A stretch of 64,000 bases of DNA from Clostridiales bacterium (GCA_018365455.1 JAGZJZ010000001.1:62001-126000), one strand, 5' to 3'. Shown: positions 42,273 to 51,789, counted from the stretch's first letter. Translations and numbers: made by a program. Notes: a model not told the origin generated them from the sequence alone.

Positions 42273-45200
42273 TTAATCAGAATCCAGCTCATCTTCAATT
42301 AAATTGACGGATACCAGTGCGGATACACCTTTTTCCTGCATGGTGATACCATACAGCCTGTCCGCAACTTCCATTGTACCACGTCTATGTGTAATAATAA
42401 TAAATTGTGTATTCTTTGTCAACTTATGAAGGTATTTTGCATACCTGGTAACATTTGACTCATCCAGCGCCGCCTCAATTTCATCCAGAAGGCAGAACGG
42501 CGATGGCTTTAATTTCTGAATGGCAAACAGCAGGGCAATTGCGGTCAGCGCTTTCTCACCACCGGATAACTGCATCATATTCTGCAGCTTCTTACCGGGG
42601 GGCTGGGAGATGATGCGGATGCCTGCTTCCAGGATATCTTCATCCTCCACCAGTTCCAGACTGCCTTTTCCGCCGCCAAAGAGCTGTTTAAAGGCTTTGT
42701 CAAACTCCGCCTGGATTATGGCAAAATTCTCTTTAAACTGAGCGCGCATTCCGCTGTCCAGTTCTTCTATGATGCCAAGGAGGATCTCCTCCGCTTTTAT
42801 CAGGTCGTCATGCTGTGTACTGAGGAACTCATGTCTCTCAGACAATTCTTTAAAGTCTTCAATGGCATTGACATTTACGCTCCCAAGACCTTTGATATCG
42901 GATTTCAGCAGTTGGATTGCTTTTTTTAACTGCGCCTGGTTTTCATAAGCTTCCTCTTTCAGTTCCCTTGCGGTACTGACCGTCAGCTCATATTCCTCCC
43001 ACATGTAATTAATCTGGGATTCTTTACTCTCTTCCAGCTTTTCCAGCATGCTGACAAGTCGGAAATTTTCTTTGTCCAGCATAGCCATACGCTCCGACAT
43101 TTCTTCCCGCTTGGCAAAAAAAGACTTGTGGCTGGCGTAGAGGTTTTCTTTTTGTGCCATCCACTCATTCACTCTGCCGCTTAATTCCCCTTCCTGTTCA
43201 GCTGCTTTGGATATGGATATTTCAATTTCTTCGATATCATGAGCTTTTTTCTGGATATCCTTCTCATTTTCCAGGATATCATTTTGAATGGATTCCCGCT
43301 CTTCCAGCAAGGACGTCATCTCTGAGTGAATACGTGTACTATTTTGATGGATAAAATCTTCTTTTTGCTTTAAATTTGCCAGGTCCAGATGAATTCCTTC
43401 GGCTTTGCCGTTGTGGGCTTCCAGCTCCTGCTTCTTCACTTCCAGTTCTTTTTGAAGACCAAGGATCAGGGATTCTGTTTTTTTCTCCAGGGCCACAGAA
43501 GTTTCCAGTTCTTTTTGGATCTCGGATTCTTCCACCCGGATGTCAGCAATCTGGGTTTCAATTTCGGATGATTCCCGTTTTAACTGGGCATATCCGGATT
43601 TCGTCTCCGTGTTGCGGCTCTGCATCTGCTTAATCTTCATTTTCGCCGTATTCTGGACGATGTACTCTTTTTGCAGGCTGTCTTTCAACTCTACGATTTT
43701 ATCACGCAGGATGCGCCGTTTATCCCGGTTAACGTCAATGGATTTCTGGAGTTCTTCCATATCCTTTTTTAACAGGGCAACACTTTCCGTTAATTCCTCA
43801 ATTTCTCTTCGTCTGCCCAGCAGATTGCTGGAATTTTTAAATGCACCACCGGTCATGGAACCGCCGGGACTTAAAGATTCTCCGTCCAGGGTAACAATAC
43901 GCAGCGTGTGCTGATATTTTTTTGCAATGATAATGGCGTTGTCGATATGGTCAACTACTACTGTTCTGCCCAGCAGGTATTTTGCCAGTCCTTCATAGCA
44001 GCCCTCCACGTCCACCAGGGAATTTGCAAGACCAATGACTCCCGGTTCTTTTAAAACCTTCTCATTGGTAAATCCGTTGCGGTTGCCAATGCTGGTTAGC
44101 GGGAGGAAGGTAGCCCTTCCGTATTTATTTCGTTTCAGAAAATCAATCATCCGTTTTGCGGTATGTTCGTCTTCGGTAACAATATTCTGGATACTGCCGC
44201 CCAGAGCTGTTTCGATTGCGGTTTCATAAGATTTCTGAACTTTGATAATGTCGGCAACTACGCCCATAATTCCTTTTTCCCGGCTTTTCTGTTCCATAAC
44301 CCGGCGGATACTGTTGCCATATCCATCATATCGTTCCGTGATATTTTTCAGGGATTCCAGTCTGGATTCCTCTCTATGGTAAGCAGTCTGTCCGGTTTCC
44401 ATCTGCTCATTCTGTTTGGCGAGAATCTGCTGGAGTCCGGACACTTCACTGTCGTATTTTGTACTCTCCTCACACAGTGCATCGATACGTGCTGAAACCT
44501 CTGTGTAGTCCTTCTGGTATGCAGCCAGGGATTCTTCCTGCTCGGATTCTTCACTTTTTAATTTCAAAATCTTCTGGCTGAGTTCCGCCTTACGAATTTG
44601 AATCTGCTCGATCATGGTGGAATATCGCTGCAGCTTGGCTTTTGTGGAAGCTCTCTGGTTTAATAATTCGATAATCTGGTTTTTGCCTTCTTCAATATGG
44701 CTTTCCAGGATACCGGTGTCTTCCTGAAGCTTTAAGCCCACCGCTCTGTTTTCCACTTCTACCGCCTGGACTTTATCCAGCTGTTCCTTTAACAGGGAAA
44801 GCTCTGCCTGCTGGGATTCTTTTTGCTGTGTCTTCCCGTCTAATTCTTTCTGAATGTTCAGAATACGGTTCTGCAGATGTTCATCGTTTAACTTCGCCGT
44901 ATTGATCTGTTCTTTTAAGACATTGATCTGGCCGGTTAACTGCTGTTTTAACAGCTGGTTTTTATTGGAGCGTTCCTTTTGCTCCTCAATCCTGGCACTT
45001 AACTCTTCCATTTCTTTTTCGATCCGGTCATACTCTACTTTCGCACTTTCATAATTGTCTTTTGTAGACTGGAGATCCTGATTGGAAATGGAGATCTTTT
45101 CTTCAATTTCACGAAGCTGGGTTCGGATACGATCCATCTCCATTAAAAACATATTGGCATCCACTGCTTTTAATTCTTCTTTTTTCTTCAGATAGACTTT

Positions 45201-45836
45201 TGCAGTTTCCGCCTGCCTTTGAAGGGGACCTAATTGTTTGGTTAATTCGGACAGTATATCATTTACACGGACCAGATTCTGCTTTTCATCTTCCAGCTTT
45301 TTCTGTGCTGCTACCTTCCGGCGTTTGTATTTTACAATTCCCACAGCCTCGTCAAAAAGCTCCCTGCGCTCTTCCGGTTTTCCGCTTAATATTTTATCGA
45401 TCTGTCCCTGTCCGATGATGGAGTAGCCTTCTTTACCGATACCGGTATCGTAAAAGAGTTCGTTGACATCTTTTAAGCGGCAGGTGGTGCCGTTGATCAG
45501 ATATTCACTTTCGCCGGAGCGGTATACTCTTCTGGTTACGGTTACTTCATTATAATCAATGGGAAGCTGGTGGTCTTCATTGTCCAGTGTAATGGCTACT
45601 GATGCAAATCCCATGGGTTTCCGGTTTTCCGTTCCGGAAAAGATAACATCCTGCATATTGGCACCACGCAGCTGCTTTGCACGCTGCTCACCAAGTACCC
45701 ACCTCACCGCATCACCAACATTACTCTTACCGCTGCCGTTGGGTCCCACGATTCCGGTAATGCCATTGTGGAATTTAAAGACAATTTTGTTGGCAAAAGA
45801 TTTGAAGCCGTGTATTTCTATGCTTTTTAAGTACAT
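42273..45836 (-). CDS. smc: Chromosome segregation protein SMC
   Basis: 1187-residue SMC ATPase for chromosome compaction with ScpAB. Walker A GIVGPNGSGKSN near residue 33, long coiled coil, a hinge at about 500-680 (IMGVVADIIKVQKSYETAI), second coiled coil, then ABC signature LSGGEKALTAIALLF and Walker B FCLLDEIEAALDESN. Full family length. It overlaps rnc by ten bases. Confidence 0.98.
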   Translation of the reverse strand: MYLKSIEIHGFKSFANKIVFKFHNGITGIVGPNGSGKSNVGDAVRWVLGEQRAKQLRGANMQDVIFSGTENRKPMGFASVAITLDNEDHQLPIDYNEVTVTRRVYRSGESEYLINGTTCRLKDVNELFYDTGIGKEGYSIIGQGQIDKILSGKPEERRELFDEAVGIVKYKRRKVAAQKKLEDEKQNLVRVNDILSELTKQLGPLQRQAETAKVYLKKKEELKAVDANMFLMEMDRIRTQLREIEEKISISNQDLQSTKDNYESAKVEYDRIEKEMEELSARIEEQKERSNKNQLLKQQLTGQINVLKEQINTAKLNDEHLQNRILNIQKELDGKTQQKESQQAELSLLKEQLDKVQAVEVENRAVGLKLQEDTGILESHIEEGKNQIIELLNQRASTKAKLQRYSTMIEQIQIRKAELSQKILKLKSEESEQEESLAAYQKDYTEVSARIDALCEESTKYDSEVSGLQQILAKQNEQMETGQTAYHREESRLESLKNITERYDGYGNSIRRVMEQKSREKGIMGVVADIIKVQKSYETAIETALGGSIQNIVTEDEHTAKRMIDFLKRNKYGRATFLPLTSIGNRNGFTNEKVLKEPGVIGLANSLVDVEGCYEGLAKYLLGRTVVVDHIDNAIIIAKKYQHTLRIVTLDGESLSPGGSMTGGAFKNSSNLLGRRREIEELTESVALLKKDMEELQKSIDVNRDKRRILRDKIVELKDSLQKEYIVQNTAKMKIKQMQSRNTETKSGYAQLKRESSEIETQIADIRVEESEIQKELETSVALEKKTESLILGLQKELEVKKQELEAHNGKAEGIHLDLANLKQKEDFIHQNSTRIHSEMTSLLEERESIQNDILENEKDIQKKAHDIEEIEISISKAAEQEGELSGRVNEWMAQKENLYASHKSFFAKREEMSERMAMLDKENFRLVSMLEKLEESKESQINYMWEEYELTVSTARELKEEAYENQAQLKKAIQLLKSDIKGLGSVNVNAIEDFKELSERHEFLSTQHDDLIKAEEILLGIIEELDSGMRAQFKENFAIIQAEFDKAFKQLFGGGKGSLELVEDEDILEAGIRIISQPPGKKLQNMMQLSGGEKALTAIALLFAIQKLKPSPFCLLDEIEAALDESNVTRYAKYLHKLTKNTQFIIITHRRGTMEVADRLYGITMQEKGVSALVSVNLIEDELDSD

Positions 45837-46540
45837 ATCTCTTTTGTCTTTCCTTTCAAGTCGATGATTGCGCGGTATGCCGCTTCCTGCTCAGCAGCTT
45901 TCTTGGTACGTCCAATTCCCTGGCTTGCATTTTTTTCACCGATATGCAGTTCTACAATAAATTTCTTATCATGGTCAGGGCCTTCTTCCCCTGTCAGGGT
46001 ATATACGATCTCATCACCTTTAAAATCTCTTTGTACAATTTCCTGCAGGATAGTCTTGCTATCATAAAAGAGCTGCTTATTTTCAATATCTTTCATTATA
46101 TATTTTAAAATAAACTCTTTTGCATTAGCAAAACCACCATCTAAATAAATGGCACCTATGAGAGCTTCCATGGCATCTGATACGATTGAATCGCGATGAC
46201 GGCCTCCGGTATGCTCTTCTCCCTTCCCAAGCTGTAAATAGCTGCCCAGTTCAATTTCTTTCGTACACAGGGCAAGAGTGGGCTCACAGACGATACTGGC
46301 ACGAAGCTTTGTCAGGTCGCCCTCCGGCAGATCCGGGTAATTGTGAAATAAATATTCACTGCTGGTAACTTCCAACACTGCATCCCCCAAAAATTCAAGG
46401 CGTTCATTGTCTTTCATTTTAGCGGCTTTGTGTTCATTTGCATATGAACTGTGAGTCATGGCCTGTACCAGCAGGTCGAAGTTGCGGAACTTATATCCGA
46501 TTCGATTCTCCAGCTCAGCTAATTTTCTGATTGATTTCAT
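45827..46540 (-). CDS. rnc: Ribonuclease III
   Basis: Double-strand RNA endonuclease (237 aa) for rRNA and RNA processing. Signature NERLEFLGDAVLEV with catalytic acidic residues, second acid site in DAMEALIGAIYLDGG, and a C-terminal dsRNA-binding domain ending QGIGRTKKAAEQEAAYRAI. SD AGGAGG lies five bases after a perfect 18-bp palindrome; RNase III is itself a hairpin nuclease and often autoregulates on its leader, which makes the palindrome notable. Confidence 0.97.
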   Translation of the reverse strand: MKSIRKLAELENRIGYKFRNFDLLVQAMTHSSYANEHKAAKMKDNERLEFLGDAVLEVTSSEYLFHNYPDLPEGDLTKLRASIVCEPTLALCTKEIELGSYLQLGKGEEHTGGRHRDSIVSDAMEALIGAIYLDGGFANAKEFILKYIMKDIENKQLFYDSKTILQEIVQRDFKGDEIVYTLTGEEGPDHDKKFIVELHIGEKNASQGIGRTKKAAEQEAAYRAIIDLKGKTKEICT

Positions 46541-46558
46541 AGTTATACCTCCTGCATG

Positions 46559-46620
46559 CCGCAGACATGTCTGCGGTACTGCCTAAATAGAAAGTTTGAA
46601 ATGATTTTTGTTTCAAACTT
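46559..46620 (-). promoter_or_regulatory. Two-hairpin leader before rnc
   Basis: Perfect palindrome CCGCAGACATGTCTGCGG (46559-46576) five bases upstream of the rnc SD, preceded 15 bases earlier (minus strand) by AAGTTTGAAA/TTTCAAACTT (46592-46620, ten perfect pairs, nine-base loop). Same architecture as the psd leader. Confidence 0.55.
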
Positions 46621-46639
46621 AACAATTTCCTCCTTATAC

Positions 46640-46667
46640 AACAAAGGGTGCTGCTTTGCAACACCCT
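46640..46667 (-). terminator. Terminator after acpP
   Basis: Minus-strand GGGTG...CACCC stem with inner TGC/GCA pairs, followed by TTTGTTG. The T tract is interrupted, so termination may be partial, leaving read-through into rnc-smc-ftsY. Confidence 0.55.
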
Positions 46668-46680
46668 CATAAAAACCGTT

Positions 46681-46911
46681 TTAGTTGATTGCACTTTTGA
46701 TCTGTTCTACCGCATCGCCTACAGAAACAATTTTCTCTGCTTCTTCATTTGGAATTTCAATATCGAATTCTTCTTCAATTCCCATGATAATCTGAAATAC
46801 ATCTAAGGAGTCAGCTCCCAGGTCATCCACAAATGTTGTCTCCATTGTGATCTCATCTGCATCCACATTCAGTACCTCGGCAATAATTTTCTGTAACTTT
46901 TCGAATTCCAT
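46681..46911 (-). CDS. acpP: Acyl carrier protein
   Basis: Small acidic carrier (76 aa) for fatty acid synthesis. The phosphopantetheine Ser lies in DDLGADSLDVFQIIMG. Start given at 46911 (MEFEKLQ), ten bases after GAGG; ATG at 46917 is an alternative two codons longer. It follows plsX by about 20 bp. Confidence 0.96.
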   Translation of the reverse strand: MEFEKLQKIIAEVLNVDADEITMETTFVDDLGADSLDVFQIIMGIEEEFDIEIPNEEAEKIVSVGDAVEQIKSAIN

Positions 46912-46932
46912 AATCATCAATCCTCTCTTTTA

Positions 46933-47940
46933 CTAATCTACTTTAATTTTTTCTTTAATTTTCTCATTGATCTTCTGCTGTTTAAACTGTACGCATTGAA
47001 CAATGGAATTGGTAATCTCAGGCGCCTGCGAGCTGCCGTGAGATTTTACCACAAGGCCATTCAACCCAAGTAAAGGTGCACCGCCATATTGACTTGCATC
47101 AAAAGATTGCAATGTCTCTTTTAATGCCGGCTTTACCAGTAAGGCGCCAATCTTACTGCGAAGGCTTGTCATCATGCCTGCCTTGACTTTAGAGATCAGG
47201 GTGGCACCCACACCTTCATACAACTTTAAAATTACATTCCCGACAAATGCCTCACAAACGATGACATCGCATACGCCAGCCGGAATGTCTCTGGCCTCCA
47301 CACTTCCGATAAAATTAATGTCTTTACATTCCTTCAAGAGTGGAAATGTCTCTTTTACCAGAGCGTTGCCTTTTTCCTCTTCTGCACCGATATTGACGAT
47401 ACCGACTTTTGGATTTTTAATACCTACTACATTCTCCATGTAAATAGAACCCATTTTTGCAAACTGTACTAGATGAGATGGTCTTGCATCTACATTAGCG
47501 CCACAGTCAACCAGCAATGAAACACCGGTCTTAGTGGGTATCAGTGGTGCCAGAGGCGGCCGCTCAATTCCTTTAATGCGCCCAACGATAAGCTGTCCGC
47601 CGACTAATACGGCTCCGGTACTTCCGGCAGAAACAAAAGCGTCTGCTTCTCCTTTTTTTACCAGATTCAACCCTAATACTATGGAAGAACTTTTTTTCTT
47701 TCGAATAGCCATAACCGGCGGTTCTGCTGTTTCAATAATTTCATCAGCATGAACAACTTCCACTAGCTCTTTTGGATAGGTGTACTTGGATAATTCTCTC
47801 TGTACATCTTCCGAGCGCCCTACCAGGAATACTTTAATATCATTTCTCGCATTCACTGCGTTTACGGCTCCCTTAACAATCTCTGCCGGGGCATGATCAC
47901 CACCCATAGCATCGACTACGACCCGAACTAATTCCTGCAT
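46933..47940 (-). CDS. plsX: Phosphate acyltransferase PlsX
   Basis: Converts acyl-ACP to acyl-phosphate for PlsY (335 aa). Family marks are VVVDAMGGDHAPAEIVKGAV, STGAVLVGGQLIVGRIKGIERP and ALLVDCGANVDARP. Good SD GAGGAGG. Adjacent to acpP, its acyl donor carrier; PlsY and GpsA are encoded about 25 kb away. Confidence 0.97.
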   Translation of the reverse strand: MQELVRVVVDAMGGDHAPAEIVKGAVNAVNARNDIKVFLVGRSEDVQRELSKYTYPKELVEVVHADEIIETAEPPVMAIRKKKSSSIVLGLNLVKKGEADAFVSAGSTGAVLVGGQLIVGRIKGIERPPLAPLIPTKTGVSLLVDCGANVDARPSHLVQFAKMGSIYMENVVGIKNPKVGIVNIGAEEEKGNALVKETFPLLKECKDINFIGSVEARDIPAGVCDVIVCEAFVGNVILKLYEGVGATLISKVKAGMMTSLRSKIGALLVKPALKETLQSFDASQYGGAPLLGLNGLVVKSHGSSQAPEITNSIVQCVQFKQQKINEKIKEKIKVD

Positions 47941-47969
47941 ATTATTTCCTCCTCGTATTTCTATTAACT

Positions 47970-47998
47970 AATATACTAAACATCATACAGAAAATCAA
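47970..47998 (-). promoter_or_regulatory. SigA promoter of plsX-acpP
   Basis: Minus-strand TTGATT, 17 bp, TATATT, about 30 bp before the plsX ATG. Confidence 0.55.
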
Positions 47999-48082
47999 TA
48001 GATATTTTTAGAGAATCTTAAGAAGTGCATAAGTTCTATTGACTTTCTGGGTAAAAGGACTGTAAAACAGGAGAAAAGCCCG

Positions 48083-48113
48083 TAAAAAAAGCATCTCCAA
48101 CGAGATGCTTTAT
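48083..48113 (-). terminator. Terminator after rpmF
   Basis: Minus-strand AAGCATCTC and GAGATGCTT with a four-base loop, followed by TTTTTTT, about 10 bases past the rpmF stop. Confidence 0.9.
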
Positions 48114-48119
48114 CATATC

Positions 48120-48302
48120 TTATGCTTCTGTGGATATGATTTCTTTTTTATTGTATGTTCCGCAGTTCTTACATACTCTGTGAGACATCATGAGTTCGCC
48201 GCATTTAGCACATTTTACTAAATTTGGAGCAGACATTTTCCAGTTTGCTCTTCTCTTGTCTCTTCTTCCTTTGGAAGATTTATTTTTTGGACAGATTGAC
48301 AT
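48120..48302 (-). CDS. rpmF: 50S ribosomal protein L32
   Basis: 60 residues: MSICPKNKSSKGRRDKRRANW, then a zinc ribbon with four Cys (CAKCGEL...CKNCGTY). This is the zinc-binding form of bL32. It is paired with the upstream yceD gene, the conserved order, four bases apart. Confidence 0.97.
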   Translation of the reverse strand: MSICPKNKSSKGRRDKRRANWKMSAPNLVKCAKCGELMMSHRVCKNCGTYNKKEIISTEA

Positions 48303-48305
48303 GGT

Positions 48306-48833
48306 TTACACCTCCTTAAATTTGCTAAAGATATCACGGATTTTGGCCATTCTTGGATCTAAATCTGTATGATCACAGCTGCAAGTCCCAAGATTTAAAT
48401 TGGCGCCGCATTGATTACAGATTCCCTTACAGCTTTCACTGCATAAAACCTTCATCGGCCAATTCAATAACATCTCGCCATAGACAAGCTTATCCACATC
48501 CAGGTTATATCCATCAATATAATTGTGTTCATCAAGTGCTTTCTGGTGCTCTGCTTCATCCATGTTCATATCAATTTCTTTATCAATATGAACTTTGATA
48601 TCCGTTTTTACATCTTCCAGACACCTGTCACAGGGAATCAAAACAGTGATTGTCCCTTCCCCTGTTATGTGCAGTTTCCTGTTCCCTTTGTTCTGTATCT
48701 GTAAAGAAACGGGGGTACTGCCAATGATAGGAAAACTGCCAAGCTTTGAAACGAAAGTCTCCAGCTCCAGTCCTGCATCAGTCTGCATTACTAATTCGTC
48801 GTTTTTTAAAACACCGTTTAAGTCTATCAGCAT
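48306..48833 (-). CDS. yceD: DUF177 / YceD family protein
   Basis: 175-residue protein linked to 23S rRNA accumulation in plants and bacteria. Cys motifs are CDRCLEDV in the middle and CKGICNQCGANLNLGTCSCDH near the end, where zinc binding is likely. It is translated with rpmF. Confidence 0.92.
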   Translation of the reverse strand: MLIDLNGVLKNDELVMQTDAGLELETFVSKLGSFPIIGSTPVSLQIQNKGNRKLHITGEGTITVLIPCDRCLEDVKTDIKVHIDKEIDMNMDEAEHQKALDEHNYIDGYNLDVDKLVYGEMLLNWPMKVLCSESCKGICNQCGANLNLGTCSCDHTDLDPRMAKIRDIFSKFKEV

Positions 48834-48859
48834 TATGACCTCCTATCCACACCTAAATT

Positions 48860-48888
48860 ATTATACATATGCAAAATGTTTTTGTCAA
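48860..48888 (-). promoter_or_regulatory. Consensus SigA promoter of yceD-rpmF
   Basis: Minus-strand TTGACA, 17 bp, TATAAT: full consensus, about 25 bp before the yceD ATG. Confidence 0.85.
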
Positions 48889-48920
48889 CATAATTTTACA
48901 ATAAAGTGGGATAAACTTAC

Positions 48921-48962
48921 ATTTTAAAATAAGGCGGAGTCTGTGCAAGTCTCCGCCTTATT
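48921..48962 (-). terminator. Terminator after ackA
   Basis: AATAAGGCGGAG (48928-48939) and CTCCGCCTTATT (48951-48962) form 12 perfect pairs around an 11-base loop, followed on the minus strand by TTAAAAT. It lies about 80 bases past ackA; the bases between hold an imperfect palindrome (ACGCAGTTAACTGTGT) and nothing else recognised. Confidence 0.75.
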
Positions 48963-49042
48963 GCCTGTACATTATAACGCAGTTAACTGTGTTTGAAGCA
49001 CCCTGTTACCAGCGTCAGTTGCACGTAACCGTTAATGAATAA

Positions 49043-50233
49043 CTAAATCAGTGCAACGGTTTCTCTGCAGATTGCAAGTTCTTCATCGGTAGGAAGCAGA
49101 ACAACTTTAACCTTAGAATCCGGTGTGGAAAGCAGAGTCTTCTTGCCTCTTGCTTTGTTTGCTTCTGCATCTAAAGTAATGCCCAGGTATCCAAGATATG
49201 CAATGATATCACGGCGTACCAGAGAGTCATTTTCACCCAGACCTGCTGTAAATGCGATTGCATCAACACCATTTAAGGCAGCTACGTATCCGCCGATATA
49301 TTTTGCGGCACGGTAATTAAATACGGCTCTTGCAAGGATAGCAGCTTCATTTCCTTCTTCAGCAGCATTTTCCAGATCACGGAAATCACTTGAGATTCCG
49401 GATAAACCATAAACGCCGGATTTTTTATTTAACATGTTCATTAAGTCATCAATGTCCATATTTTCTTTTTTGGACAGGAACTCTAAGATAGCCGGATCAA
49501 TGTCACCGGAACGTGTTCCCATTACCAGTCCTTCAAGAGGAGTCAATCCCATGGAAGTATCGATGGATTTGCCGTTTAATACAGCGGATATGGATGCTCC
49601 GTTACCTAAATGGCAGACAATAATTTTGGAATTGTTGATATCAAGTCCTAAGAATTTTGCTGTTTCTTTGGATACAAAATTATGGGATGTTCCGTGGAAA
49701 CCATATCTTCTAACTTTGTATTTTTCATAATATTCGTAAGGCAGACCATACATATATGCTTTTTCAGGCATTGTCTGATGGAATGCAGTATCGAATACAC
49801 CAACCATCGGTACATCAGGCATTAATTCCTGGCACGCACGAATACCGATTAAGTTTGCAGGATTGTGAAGAGGTGCAAGGTCATTACACTCTTCCACTGC
49901 TTTTAACATATCTTCTGTAATGACTGCAGAGGAAGCAAATTTCTCGCCGCCGTGTACGATTCTGTGTCCTACGGCCTTTACTTCTTTCAGGCTTTCAATT
50001 ACGCCGGTCTTGTCATTTACCAATGCATCCAGTACCATTTTGATTGCTTCTTTGTGAGTCGGCATCGGGCTTTCGGTAATTTCTTTTTCTCCGCCCTTTG
50101 GCTGGTAAACCAGTCTGCTTCCTTCGATTCCAATTCTTTCGCAAAGCCCCTTTGCCAATACATCTTCTGTATCAGAGTTGATTAACTGATACTTAAGAGA
50201 TGAACTTCCACAGTTGATAACTAATACGTTCAT
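49043..50233 (-). CDS. ackA: Acetate kinase
   Basis: 396 residues; converts acetyl phosphate and ADP to acetate and ATP, the main substrate-level ATP step in fermenters. N-terminal VINCGSSSLKYQLI, active-site RRYGFHGTSHNFVS and FTAGLGENDSLVRRDI are diagnostic. It is 80 bp downstream of pta with a good SD (TGGAGG). Confidence 0.98.
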   Translation of the reverse strand: MNVLVINCGSSSLKYQLINSDTEDVLAKGLCERIGIEGSRLVYQPKGGEKEITESPMPTHKEAIKMVLDALVNDKTGVIESLKEVKAVGHRIVHGGEKFASSAVITEDMLKAVEECNDLAPLHNPANLIGIRACQELMPDVPMVGVFDTAFHQTMPEKAYMYGLPYEYYEKYKVRRYGFHGTSHNFVSKETAKFLGLDINNSKIIVCHLGNGASISAVLNGKSIDTSMGLTPLEGLVMGTRSGDIDPAILEFLSKKENMDIDDLMNMLNKKSGVYGLSGISSDFRDLENAAEEGNEAAILARAVFNYRAAKYIGGYVAALNGVDAIAFTAGLGENDSLVRRDIIAYLGYLGITLDAEANKARGKKTLLSTPDSKVKVVLLPTDEELAICRETVALI

Positions 50234-50313
50234 TAAAAAATACCTCCATTGGTTTTCTTTTCATTTATTATATTCTTTTAGAACTTCCATATAATTATGT
50301 AGGTAAAATCTTC

Positions 50314-51309
50314 CTATTGAGCCTGGCACTGAACAGCTGTAATTGCAACAACCCCAACGATATCTTCAGCGCTGCATCCACGGGATAAATCATTTACCGG
50401 TTTTGCAATACCCTGTGTTACAGGTCCGTAAGCTTCTGCTTTTGCCAGTCTCTGTACTAATTTGTATCCGATATTTCCTGCATCCAGGTCTGGGAACAGC
50501 AATACGTTTGCTTTACCTGCTACCGGGCTGTTAGGAGCTTTGGAAGCGCCAACGCTAGGTACGATTGCAGCATCTAACTGGAATTCACCGTCTAATTTCA
50601 GATCTGGGTTCTGTTCTTTTGCAATTCTGGTTGCTTCTACTACTTTGTCAACATCTGCATGTTTTGCACTTCCCATGGTAGAATGGGAAAGCATAGCCAC
50701 GATCGGTTCCTCTTCTACTAATAACTGGAAGGATTCTGCAGAAGAAGCTGCGATTGCTGCCAGTTCTTCCGGATTTGGATTCTGGTTTAATCCTGCATCT
50801 GCGAAAATAAATGTGCCGTTTGCACCATATTCGCAGTTTGGTACTGCCATCAGGAAGAATGCGGATACTAACTTTGTACCTGGTTTTGTTTTTAAAATCT
50901 GAAGGCATGGTCTTAATGTATCTGCGGTAGAGTGACATGCTCCGGATACCATACCGTCTGCATCCCCCATTTTAACCATCATAACGCCATAGTACAGGTA
51001 CTGGTTTAATAAAATATCCTTTGCCTGTTCCGGTGTCATGCCTTTTTTCTGTCTCAATTCTACAAGCTTGTCTATGTAGCCTGCTGTCTTATCTGAAGTT
51101 GCAGGATCTACGATAATAGCTCCTGTAATGTCTAATCCTTCGCTGCCTTTTTTAACTGACTCTTCGCTGCCTACCAGAACTACATTTGCAACGCCTTCTT
51201 TTAAGATCTGGGCAGTTGCTTCATATGTCCTGCGGTCTTCTGTTTCCGGCAGTACAATCGTTTTTTTGTTTGATTTCGCTCTTTCTTTGATTACGTCAAT
51301 AAATCCCAT
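50314..51309 (-). CDS. pta: Phosphate acetyltransferase
   Basis: Short-form Pta (331 aa) making acetyl phosphate from acetyl-CoA. Marks are IVLPETEDRRTYEAT near the start, DGMVSGACHSTADTLRPCLQI and FPDLDAGNIGYKLVQRLAKAEA. Start at 51309 (MGFIDVIKER) with GGAG nine bases upstream; the frame extends 19 codons into the promoter region. Forms the acetate pathway with ackA. Confidence 0.97.
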   Translation of the reverse strand: MGFIDVIKERAKSNKKTIVLPETEDRRTYEATAQILKEGVANVVLVGSEESVKKGSEGLDITGAIIVDPATSDKTAGYIDKLVELRQKKGMTPEQAKDILLNQYLYYGVMMVKMGDADGMVSGACHSTADTLRPCLQILKTKPGTKLVSAFFLMAVPNCEYGANGTFIFADAGLNQNPNPEELAAIAASSAESFQLLVEEEPIVAMLSHSTMGSAKHADVDKVVEATRIAKEQNPDLKLDGEFQLDAAIVPSVGASKAPNSPVAGKANVLLFPDLDAGNIGYKLVQRLAKAEAYGPVTQGIAKPVNDLSRGCSAEDIVGVVAITAVQCQAQ

Positions 51310-51357
51310 GATTTCTGACTCCTTTCGTGTTTTAGGTCCCAAAACCGTCATAAAAAT

Positions 51358-51386
51358 ATTATACATGATACCATATGGGCATACAA
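51358..51386 (-). promoter_or_regulatory. SigA promoter P1 of pta-ackA
   Basis: Minus-strand TTGTAT, 17 bp, TATAAT, about 50 bp before pta. Confidence 0.65.
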
Positions 51387-51432
51387 GTTAATTAATATTT
51401 TAACAATGTTTAACAACCTTTCATTCTTTTTA

Positions 51433-51461
51433 ATTATAGCCCCATAAATGGCTAATTTCAA
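51433..51461 (-). promoter_or_regulatory. SigA promoter P2 of pta-ackA
   Basis: Minus-strand TTGAAA, 17 bp, TATAAT, 75 bp upstream of P1. Tandem promoters suit a highly expressed fermentation operon. Confidence 0.65.
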
Positions 51462-51727
51462 CCGTTATGGTGTATCTTTTTCCATACACCGGGGATAAAA
51501 TTGTATTTTTGGATAAACTTTTGATATCCGAAGGAGTTTTTTCGTCTGACAGACCGTTTTTTGGAGTCAAACCTTTTGGTTTTTGATAACTTTTTTAAAA
51601 ATTGGCTTTTGCATTTTGTTGTTTATTTTTTGATTGTATTGATTTGTTCGTTTTGTTGGAAGGAATAAAAAGGTACCTGATTAAATTCTGTGCGGTTACA
51701 AGAGTGATGTACGAAGTGTATGGAATG
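51462..51727. other. T-rich gap between pta and tmcAL
   Basis: About 265 bp with strong strand asymmetry (T and G on plus, A and C on minus), no open frame with an SD, and two small hairpins: GGTGTAT/ATACACC near 51470-51490 and GTCTG/CAGAC near 51548-51560. No known riboswitch or RNA was recognised. Confidence 0.4.
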
Positions 51728-51736
51728 TGTTATAAT
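51728..51736 (+). promoter_or_regulatory. Extended -10 promoter of tmcAL
   Basis: TGTTATAAT, an extended -10 (TG-N-TATAAT), about 55 bp before the tmcAL ATG; no good -35 was seen. Confidence 0.5.
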
Positions 51737-51789
51737 CGGTAGATAAATATTACAATTTTGTGCTTACAGAACGGAGGATATTAACATAT

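Noticed and set aside
48968..49042. Possible riboswitch or regulatory element after ackA
   Set aside because: Only an imperfect 16-bp palindrome could be seen, and the position is downstream of a gene rather than in a leader.
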